This document shows positions 54,248 to 64,000 of a DNA stretch of 64,000 nt, one piece after another; position 1 is the stretch's first letter, and the number at the start of each line of letters is the position of its first letter. Under the pieces are notes generated by a model. It was not told the origin of the DNA. It did no database searches and saw only the letters and a list, made by a program, of their open reading frames with translations. The stretch is from Astragalus membranaceus (lineage: Eukaryota; Streptophyta; Magnoliopsida; Fabales; Fabaceae): positions 32,635,849 to 32,699,848 of the forward strand of contig CM076848.1 of NCBI GenBank assembly GCA_039519185.1, in the 5' to 3' direction. A program made the position numbers and the translations under genes.

Positions 54248-55237
54248 ATGGTTAAGACAATTGGAGATTATATTAGAGATGCAGAGGCACAAAGAAATTT
54301 AGAGAAGTCATATTGGTATATGTCTCAATGTCAGATGCAAATTTCTCCTCCTCCTTATGAACCTTATTCAGACTATTGGGATGACTATGAGCCACCTCCT
54401 TATTCCTCCCACTGGGATAATTATGAGTCACTACAAGTGCAAAGGCAAGAGGAGGAAAAGTCGGATGTCAATGAGGTCTTGGCCAAATTTATGCAGCAGA
54501 CACTTGAAAATTTTGAAAGCCTGAATGGTCAAATCTCAAGTCTCATTGCTTTGTTATCTCAAGAGGCCCAAGAAACTCCTTCACAAACTAAGTCTACCCA
54601 AAATGAAGAAGCTGAGCAATACAAAGAAAGTATTCCTACGAGAGATGAAGGTGTCTCCATGGAATATAATCTGGAGGAAGAAGCTCTCAAGAAAGATGAG
54701 GAGACTCCTACTGAAGGGAGTCAAATCAAAATAGTAGCTCCTACTGAAGGGAGTCATATTGAAACAAAAGATCCTATTAATGAGAGCGGTTGTGAGGAGA
54801 ATGAGAAAGATCCATTGGTTCTGGATTTGGAGAAAGAGGAGAAAGCGCCCATTTTTGGGCAAATTGTTTTAACCATTGGTGATACTGTGATAGAGGTTCA
54901 CAGGGGAAAGGTAACTTTGAGGAGTGGTAAAGAAGATGATGTTATTAAAGCTTTAAATTCCAATGAAATTTTCTCTTCTTTAACTTCTCCTTATTTTGAT
55001 AATGTGGTTGAAACTAACATTTTTTGTGAATTAAAGATGCAGGACCTTTTGGAAAAAAATCTTATTTTGCAGGATCCTAGCATAGTGGTGGATGGAGATA
55101 AAATAAAAATTTCACCATCCTTTGAAGTTCATCCACCACGTGGAAAAAGAAAGAACAATGTGAACCACATGGTTAGAAAGTTAAGAAGGTGTACTGCGTT
55201 AGATGTTAAATTTTCTCTTGGAGAGCCACCTGATTAA
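54248..55237 (+). CDS. Gag-related ORF of a non-autonomous Athila derivative (329 aa)
   Basis: The single ORF of the element, starting 172 bases after the primer site. The N-terminus is rich in proline and tyrosine (SPPPYEPYSDYWDDYEPPPY). A helical stretch (KFMQQTLENFESLNGQISSL) recalls the region after the knuckle in Athila gag, and GKVTLRSGK recalls its C-terminal LRSG motif. The middle is acidic with a doubled PTEGS(Q/H)I unit. The basic C-terminus reads RGKRKNNVNHMVRKLRR. No capsid core, zinc knuckle or protease is visible. The uninterrupted frame suggests a role in trans-mobilisation, but the function is unknown. Confidence 0.7.
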   Translation: MVKTIGDYIRDAEAQRNLEKSYWYMSQCQMQISPPPYEPYSDYWDDYEPPPYSSHWDNYESLQVQRQEEEKSDVNEVLAKFMQQTLENFESLNGQISSLIALLSQEAQETPSQTKSTQNEEAEQYKESIPTRDEGVSMEYNLEEEALKKDEETPTEGSQIKIVAPTEGSHIETKDPINESGCEENEKDPLVLDLEKEEKAPIFGQIVLTIGDTVIEVHRGKVTLRSGKEDDVIKALNSNEIFSSLTSPYFDNVVETNIFCELKMQDLLEKNLILQDPSIVVDGDKIKISPSFEVHPPRGKRKNNVNHMVRKLRRCTALDVKFSLGEPPD

Positions 55238-56206
55238 GCACTAACTATCGTCAGGCTCACGACGTTAAACAAGCGCTTTGCAGGAGGCAACCTGTGTTTT
55301 ATTTTCAGTTATTTTATTTTTAGTTATTTTCATTTTCTTTTTGTTTTGTTTTGTTTTTAGGAATAAGCTCAGACTACAAGTTCTCTCAGGGAAGTCACTC
55401 TTACTCTCTCATTTATTTATTGTTGTGCCAATTTGATATTTAGCATTGAGGACCATGTTTTATGCTAGTGTGGGGGAGGAGAGTTTAACTTTGCCAATTC
55501 ATCTCTATTAATGCATATACCCACTAGATATGTTGATAGCATTTTTTCTGGCTAGTTTTGGATATAAAATTGAAAAAAAAAATAGAGATTTTGCCTTTAG
55601 GGGATCCCATAATTAATTTACTTGACAGACTTGTGCTTAACTGTAAATGTGAGGATGTCCTTAGGAAGCTGATAATTAGCATTTGTCCCTCTTGAGTACT
55701 TTTTGTGAACTAGCTTCTAAATGTGAGATCCGAGCCTTCATAAGGGGATTGATACTAAATCATAAATTCTCACCCCTTTTCTTTCTATGAGTGTGTTTCC
55801 CAATCTGCTACATTCTAGAATTTGTCTTTTGACCATTTCAAGGCGAAAATTGATTTGCATCATGTAAAAAGATTTGGGGAATTTAGGTATTTTTCTGGCC
55901 TCAGAGTTGTTTGTCGAATTTATCCATTAGTTGCCCCATTTGAGCTTATTTGTTATATTTTTTTTCTTTGGTACCCAGATATAATTTTTCTTTTTTTTGT
56001 GTTTGTGGTAACCATTTGGAATTAAATGTGGAGCAACTATTGAAAATTACAATTTCGCCCAATACTTTTAGTTGTCTATCTTGTCAGGATGAAAAAAAAA
56101 ACAAAAACAAAATAGGAGTTTTCATGTACTTACCTTTTCCTCCAAAACAAAAATGAAATAAAAAAGGGAAAGCAAGAAGGAGGAAACGGCACAACAAAAG
56201 AATGAA
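55238..56206 (+). other. Non-coding internal region, Athila-derived element
   Basis: Begins with the GACGTTAAACAAGCGCTT...GGAGGCAACC stretch typical downstream of Athila coding regions. A purine tract, TAGTGTGGGGGAGGAGAG (about 55468-55485), resembles the terminal polypurine tract and could prime internally. No gene seen. Confidence 0.5.
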
Positions 56207-56211
56207 AGAGC

Positions 56212-57528
56212 TGTTGCGCCCGAAAAAGTCCCTGAGGGAATCTTTCTTCGTTTACAACTTTTTGAAAATGAAGTCGCCACCAATATTTTTTTATCAGGAA
56301 AATATTGAAGAAAAACCTTTTGAAAAGCGGATGGCCTTTTGGAAAACCGGAAGATTTGGGTTCGGGGGTCGGTTAGGCATAGGGAAGGTTTTAGCACCCC
56401 ACGCCTCCTTTCTACCGAAAGGGAACCTTTAATTAAATGTGTGGTTTTAAGTGCTGATTTGGAAAATACTTAAATTTGCCCCTTTTTTTAAAAGAGGATG
56501 AAAAGACTTAATGAAAATTTTTATTTTTGGCAAAAGTGTTTGTTTTTTTTTAAAGGAAAAAAAAAGGGTTTTAGTTTATTGTGCTTGACGGAGGATATCC
56601 GCTCCTACGTATCTCCCGGTGCGATGGAGAATTCAAAGCTACGTAGTTCTGGTTTTTTTAAAAAGGTTTTGTTTTTTTTTATTCGAGTGTTCGCGATGAC
56701 CAAACAACAACGGTTTAGAGTGGTCGCACTACTAACTCTTTTGAAAATGAAATTATCATTAACAACCAAACGGCAACGGCGCGAGTGATCATTAACGATA
56801 ATCGGTTTTGCTTTTGATTCGAGTGTTCGCGACGACCAAACAACAACGGTTTAGAGTGGCCACGCTACTAACTCTTTTGAAAATGAAATTATCATTAACA
56901 ACCAGACGGCAACGGCGCGAGTGATCATTAACGATAATCGGTTTTGCTTTTGACGATCAAAAAAGGCTTTCGCAATCGAATTGATTTTTGGTTTGTGAGA
57001 CATTTATCCATCATTGGGAAAAAAGGGTTTGTGAAGAGAAAGAAGAAAAAAATAAATAGATGCATAAATTTACTTAAAGGAAATGAACAAAATTTAAGGA
57101 AAAAAAGGAAAAAGGGAGGTGCAATAGTAAAATGGGGGTGCAAGTTATAGGAGGCTGTATTATCAAAAATGGGGTGTAAACAGCGAGGAGGGTTGTATTT
57201 TTAAAAAATGGGGTGCAGAAATCAGGGAATTGTTCCAACGGGCTGTGTAAATGCTGGGCTCTTTAAAAGGGGTTAAGTTATCAAAATTAGGGGGTGTGGG
57301 GAAAAAGGAAGCCCAGTTCGCATAGGAGGGCCCAGTTAGCGAAACTGAGCTTAAGTGACAAAAAGGGCCTTATGCTTGAGCCTGGGGGGTGTAAATAGCA
57401 GTTTACTTGTTTTAAAAAATGTTTTATTTACCACTCTTTTTTACTAAGGAAATGCTTTTCTGTTTTTTTTTCTTTTGGGATTCTTTTGTTATTATTTTTT
57501 GGTTGAGATGATTTTTGGTTGAAAAAAA

Positions 57529-57563
<35 letters not shown>

Positions 57564-59254
57564 AAGAATAAATCATAAAAATCAGTTTATCTCAACTACC
57601 CTTTATTAATTACTAGGAAATGTTTTTTTGTTTTTAGAGTTCTTTTGTCATCGTTTTTTTGGTTGAAATAATTTTTGATAATGAAAAATTGCCTTAATCA
57701 TTTTTATAGAAAATATTGGGTTTATGATGCTAATGACAATCATCATATTTGTTGTTACAATGCATTAATACATTTCCACAAATTATGGCACTCCCAAATA
57801 AACAACAAAATCGTGGTCAACAAATTATGACATTATGAGACTTGGTCTATCAAAATAACATAGAAGATCATCAACAAATCCACAAATTTCAACATCCAAG
57901 TATACATACAGCAAACATAACTTGCAAGGAGTATGAAATAAAAGATGTAAATAGTACAATAGGTCATGAAAACGAAAAAGAAGACTAAGGTAGAGGAATT
58001 ACCACAAAGCTTGAGTAAATAATCCTTCCTCTTGGATCTCACATAAAAGAATAAAATTAATTTTGATGATAGTTTTAGTAAGAGAAACAAAAAGGAAAAA
58101 AAATGAAGAACTCTCTCTTTCTCTTTCACTCAAGTATTTCAAGCAAGAAAAAAAACTGATTTCGCTTCTTGCTCCAAGATCTCCACCCACGTTCGGATCT
58201 TCCTCCCTCTTGCTCTTAAACACCAACCGAAAACCTCCCCCTTTCTTCAAGGATTTGGCCCATATTTATACTAACAAAACCGAAATCGTAGTGGTGTGCT
58301 TTGTCTTTCGTTTTTTTCACTAAACCTTGTGTATAGATCCGTTTGCGTGTGAGCCTTGGAGAAAACGAAGTGGAAAGCATGTTTCCTTGGATGAACCCGT
58401 GAGCTTTTGAGTGACCAACGGCCTCCTTGTGTGGTGATGCCAAAAATGGCGATTTCGTGGGAGAGGAGAGAAAGAAGCACCAAAAATGGTGATTTCATGA
58501 GAGGATGTGAAAGGAAAAACGTGTGGAGATGGAGAAGAGAAAGAGGACGGCTAGGGTTTGATGGGAGAGGTGGAGGTGATGTGTTTTGGAGGTTGTGTGA
58601 GAGAAAGGAGATGGAGGGAGTGTATGAGAGAGAGAGAAAGGGGTCGTAGGGGGGAAGAAAGAATGAGGGAGGAAATGTTGAGTGTGAATGGGAGAAAGAG
58701 AGAGGAAGTGTGTGTGGTGAGAGAGTGATGTGATGGATGCGTGTATGGGGAAGTGGAAGATGGGGAAGTGGGATTGTGAGTTCCAAGGAGGGAATAAAGG
58801 GGAGTGGGTCGACTTTGACCATGGGATAATAGGGGTGAATGTGGCTCATTTTTGGGTAAAAGGGGGAGAGTGAATGTGGTCAAGTTTTAGGGTTAGGGGG
58901 GTGGAATTCGAATTAGGGTTAGGAGAGGAGGGAAATTAGGGTTTTGGTGAGTTGGGTTATGGGTTGGATATGGGTTAGGGTTAGGATATGGGTTAGGCGA
59001 ATTGGGTTAAGGTTTGGTGGATGAATGGGCTTTAAATGGCCCAATCCTGATTGCACCTCTATATTTTTTACAGACCCCCCCTATGCTCCTTTGCCTATTT
59101 TATTTTGATACTCTTAATTATTATTTTTTTTCAAAGATTAAAACTTGTAGCAAACTAAAATAAAATAAAACATGGCATGAAAATAAAATAATTATTTTTA
59201 TTAAAAATAAATAAAATTTCTTATTTTTGGATAGGACAAAATTAGGGTATTACA
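56212..59254 (-). repeat. Ogre/Tat-type solo LTR with duplication AGAGC
   Basis: A 3043-bp LTR: on the minus strand TGTAATACCCTAATTTTGTCC...CGGGCGCAACA. It is flanked by AGAGC at 56207-56211 and 59255-59259. It has the conserved GCTTGACG...CGCTCCTACGTATCTCCCG...CTACGTAGTTCT block at 56583-56650. A two-copy direct repeat of about 130 bp is at 56682-56945 and an (AAAT)n tract at 57527-57564. A TATA-like TAGTATAAATATGG (minus) lies near 58262-58275. No AATCGATT array. Several open frames in the pyrimidine-rich 58400-58880 part look non-coding. Confidence 0.92.
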
Positions 59255-59259
59255 AGAGC

Positions 59260-59866
59260 CAAAGGGCAAATCCAAAAAAAAAAACAACAAAAGAGTCTAC
59301 TCAAGAGAAAAAGAAAATCAAAAAGAGTTGACTCAATAGAAAAAGAGTGAAGAAGGAAGTGAAATTAATTTGGAGTTTGGGCAAAATTTGTAAATTAGAT
59401 AGGAGCTCCATATTTGGTTTCAAATGTTACTATTTATTTCTTTTTTTTAGCCATTTGATTATCCCTTTCTTCTTATTTCCTACCCTGCTCGACTAAACCT
59501 TGGCCCCATTACAACCCATGAAACCCCATCTTTTGCATGCATGTGAACTATTTAGTGGAGATTTGGTCAAATTACAAACATATGGTAATGTACATTTTGT
59601 TGAAACTTGAGTGTATACTTTCCCTAGTCCCTAAACACTTAGAGAGATTGTGAGCGAGTGCCCTTGTTCACAAAAATGTATTCTTCAGGGACATGAGCCT
59701 CTAATTGGGCAACCTTTTGACATCTCATTTGTGCTATATTGTCTATTGTCTGTCATTGTGCTTTTAATTTTAGATCCCTTATTTGGCTGTCTCTGTTACT
59801 TTATTGAAAAATTTATTGAGCCAGGAAATTTGCTTGAGGACAAGCAAAAGTTAAGTGTGGGGGAGT
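59260..59866 (+). other. 3' internal region and polypurine tract of the Athila-derived element
   Basis: Non-coding, ending GCTTGAGGACAAGCAAAAGTTAAGTGTGGGGGAGT. GACAAGCAAAAG before the tract is the usual ending of Athila-type elements. The AGAGC at 59255-59259 shows it is continuous with 56206. Confidence 0.7.
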
Positions 59867-61178
<1,312 letters not shown>

Positions 61179-62670
61179 ACACACAAACACATTGCAAGCA
61201 TATAAACAAACACTTAAAGCATATAACGTGGTGAGGACACTCACCGGATCAGCTTAAATCAAATAGGAAAGAATTGTTTTCCCACGCCACCCCAAATTCC
61301 TAGAAACTCAGCAACAATTCCAAGTTCGTTTAGCAGCATCTGTGAGCAGTTTTGAAACAAACCTAACTAATTCAATACTCAACTAAAACTATCAAAACAA
61401 GTGCTTAACATGAAGGTAATTTTGTCTAATTTCTAAGGGTTCATGTTTTAAACTGATACCTCAAGTATTTAGGGAGTTACGACCAAAACAATGTGACTGG
61501 ATAATTTCTGTCACTATTTCGAAAATGTAACTTGTTGGTACAATTTCTCCCTCGATACTCAATGAAATCAGTTCATTCTTGTGCCTATTTTGAAGGGCTT
61601 CGTGTCTAGTTTCTAAAGAAACGGAAATGAACTTCAAATGAGGTCTGGGGAGCGATTTATGAAGGAAATACGAAGGATTGTCAAAACGGGTTTGCTGCAG
61701 AATATCTGTATGAACTCGTGTCTTCAATTTTCAACAACCATGGATCACGAAATTGAGCTCCAAAATGCTGACCATGACTCCCATTCTCATGCACAACTCT
61801 TATTCTAGCTTCCTTCCAGTTCCGAAGTTCCAATTTCACACCTAATTAGGGCATTCAAGACCAATCTTATATCTTGAAAAGAAAGTTCATGAAAAACTGT
61901 TTTCTGGAGAATTTCCGGCAACCATTATTCCTCTTCAATGCTTCATTCTTCCACGAATTTGGCACCATTACACTCATAATATCTTCAATCTTCAATCATT
62001 GATCTTTCTTTGTCTACCCTTGAGCTCCTATCTTCAATCACACTCTAAAACTATGGCATGCAAGGCCATTTATGGAGGCCTAAAGTAAGGGTTTAGGTTG
62101 ATGTGTTTGGAGGTTTTTAGGAGGCTATGATTCTGATTTGTGAAGATATTGAGAGTAGAAGAGGAAGAAGAAATAATGGTAAGTGAGGTGGGGGTGTGTG
62201 TTTGAAAATGAAGATGGATAACACTCCCCCTTTTCTCCTTTTCTCCCTCTCTCGGCCATCCCTCTTTCTCTCTACCTTCTTGTCTTCTTTCTTTTGTAAC
62301 TAGTGAACTTAAGTGTGTGTGTGTGTGTGTGTTAGTGGTAGCTGAAGCTAAAGAGGGAAGAGTGGGGTTTTAATGAAAATAGAAATTTAAAACTGAATTG
62401 GAAATTCCAATAATACCCCTCTTCCCTAATCTTCACTTAAATGTATAATTACCAATCACACAAACAATTCATTTATTCAAGCAAATTTGAATCATCAATT
62501 ATCGACCCAAACAACAACTAAAATAATTGAAACAATTATTTTGGGATGTTACAATTAGCATAGTCCCTTCATACTTTTTTTGTCTATTTTTACTTTTTGT
62601 CAATAAAATTTAAGGGGAGTACTCTTTTTTCTTTTTATGTTTTTTCTCAATGAGGGTTCTGCATCAAAAC

Positions 62671-63490
62671 AATGGCGGATCTTCTAAGGCGCTGGGAAGG
62701 GTCATGGCCCTCTCCAGATTTTTCTTAAACATAAATAAATATGATATAGAAAACAATAATGCTTAATGTATCTATAATTTTTGTTGCGCGTATAAAACAT
62801 ATTCTATGACTGATGTGTTAAGACTCTCACATCAGATGTGATATGATCTGAAAAAGAATATATAAGTGGGAGACATCTTTCACATTTCAAGCCGGTTTTG
62901 TAGGATTGAGTTAGACACAACCCAATTTCTAAAATGGTATCAAATTTGGAGGGTTTTGGAGGAGGTCAAAAAAATAAACTAGGAAAGGGGTTTGAGGAAT
63001 ATTCTTTTTCTCCTCGTTACTAAAGAATTAACACTACTAGTCTCATCTCCACCCATATTTTTTTTAGATTCCTGCATCGTTGTTGTTGTTATTGATTTAG
63101 CATTCTTCTCATTGCAATTTGTAATTATACACTTCTTTTTGTGTGGGAAGTTGGAACAGCATTCCATAAAATAATAAGTGAGAAAAAATTATGATAAACT
63201 TCAACAACAACTTTTCTTTCCTCTTGTGAAAAGATAAAATAGTAGGAGATGAAAAACATAAATTATCTATTTAGTAGTTATCTATTAGTCATATTATAAA
63301 TTTATAAATAATCTATGATTTCAGATATAATTTTATTTATATTCTTATTTAATTAAATAAAAGAAAGTACATTTTTACATTTGTTATTTTTATCTAGATA
63401 ACACATAAATTTACTATTTTTTTGTGTTAACTTTTCAATAAAAAGTTATTATTTGCCCCCCTCAATAAAACATTTCAAGCCCCGCCATTG
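62671..63490. mobile_element. Non-autonomous hAT element
   Basis: Ends CAATGGCGG and CCGCCATTG form a 9-bp terminal inverted repeat, inside the 8-bp duplication CATCAAAA (62663-62670 and 63491-63498). Both are hAT features. The 820-bp body has no transposase. It contains at 62819-62935 a piece resembling a copia LTR end (GTGGGAGACATC...CAAGCCGGTTTTGTAGGATTGAG) followed by ATGGTATCA, like an LTR-primer junction. Confidence 0.78.
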
Positions 63491-63498
63491 CATCAAAA

Positions 63499-64000
63499 TA
63501 TTTTAACGAGGTTCAATATCACTTTCTTTTACTTAAAAAAGTTAAGGTCTAATGTAGTTTTTAAACGTTAAGATTAAATACAAAAAAAAAACTACTACCC
63601 ACAATATATACAAATTGTGCGGGTTGAGCCGGACCATATGTACATCTTTTTTTGGTGTTTAGATACATAAAAAAACAAAAAAAAAAATCGAAAAAAGCTA
63701 AAGATCTAGAGCTTCTGCTGCAAGAAACATACAAAGACCATCAGGTGGTGATAACTGATAACCAAGTGGTAACAATTAAGTTTTTTCGTATAAAGTAATA
63801 AAAATAAAAACTAGTAAGAAAATTAGAAATAAAAAGTTAAATTGTTTCTATTATTTTTACTAAATTTAGTGATGAAAGAATTAGAGACAATTTTTTATGA
63901 ATTAATTTTTTGCTAAATCATGATATATTATATTATGATTCAATTTAGGTATATTATCAAAACAATTAACATAAATTTAAATATTCATAGGTGCGGGAAT
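63499..64000. other. Intergenic, AT-rich
   Basis: No gene, RNA or repeat that I can support. The stretch 62559-62662 is likewise empty. Confidence 0.5.

Noticed and set aside
58271..58849. 192-codon Ser/Pro/His-rich frame on the minus strand
   Set aside because: Within a solo LTR, pyrimidine-rich strand, overlapped by other frames; no domain.

Overview
This window is eukaryotic plant nuclear DNA. It has one ordinary cellular gene, a six-exon NAC transcription factor with a predicted C-terminal membrane anchor (41794-44753, minus strand), surrounded by transposable elements. Ogre/Tat-type Ty3/gypsy LTRs, a SIRE-like copia element, Athila-type gypsy DNA and petuvirus-like endogenous pararetrovirus DNA together suggest a dicot, most likely a papilionoid legume. 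The species cannot be fixed from this sequence alone.

Left block (1-41496) is one deep nest. The oldest layer is a Tnt1/Tork-type copia element on the plus strand: RT/RNase H fragments at 24661-24860 and 36579-36993, 3' untranslated pieces, and its LTR at 41018-41496. An Athila-type gypsy element (minus; 5' LTR 23190-24660, gag-protease 20934-23066, RNase H remnant 1-545) is inserted in it. A young SIRE-like copia element (minus; LTRs 1586-3324 and 19197-20933) is inserted in the Athila protease. A still younger, pol-deleted Ogre/Tat derivative (minus; LTRs 4919-7222 and 13197-15507, target duplication GTTCC) is inserted in the copia pol gene. Separately, an 11.6 kb rearranged endogenous pararetrovirus cluster (24915-36561) sits inside a TA-repeat in the Tork RNase H. 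A LINE-like fragment and an Ogre-type solo LTR (37945-40729, duplication CTAAG) interrupt the Tork 3' region.

Middle block (41497-51680) holds the NAC gene and its 5' flank, a Mutator-like foldback element (45796-47068), a truncated SINE-like insertion with a 15-bp duplication, a 5'-truncated L1 LINE (48837-50432, 12-bp duplication) and a foldback repeat.

Right block (51681-64000) is a second nest. A chromovirus-like solo LTR (51681-62553, duplication ATTAG) contains an Athila-derived non-autonomous element (52943-61178, duplication ACACA) with a single 329-codon ORF. That element contains an Ogre-type solo LTR (56212-59254, duplication AGAGC). A small hAT element (62671-63490) follows.

The strongest unusual signal is in the LTR promoters. 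The SIRE-like copia LTR and the Ogre-type gypsy LTR belong to different superfamilies, yet both carry an array of the palindrome AATCGATT placed directly upstream of a TATA box, with similar sequence on both sides of the array. Other families here carry their own repeated palindromic words. The second notable signal is an unbroken 1401-codon pararetroviral ORF that has lost or scrambled catalytic motifs without losing its reading frame.
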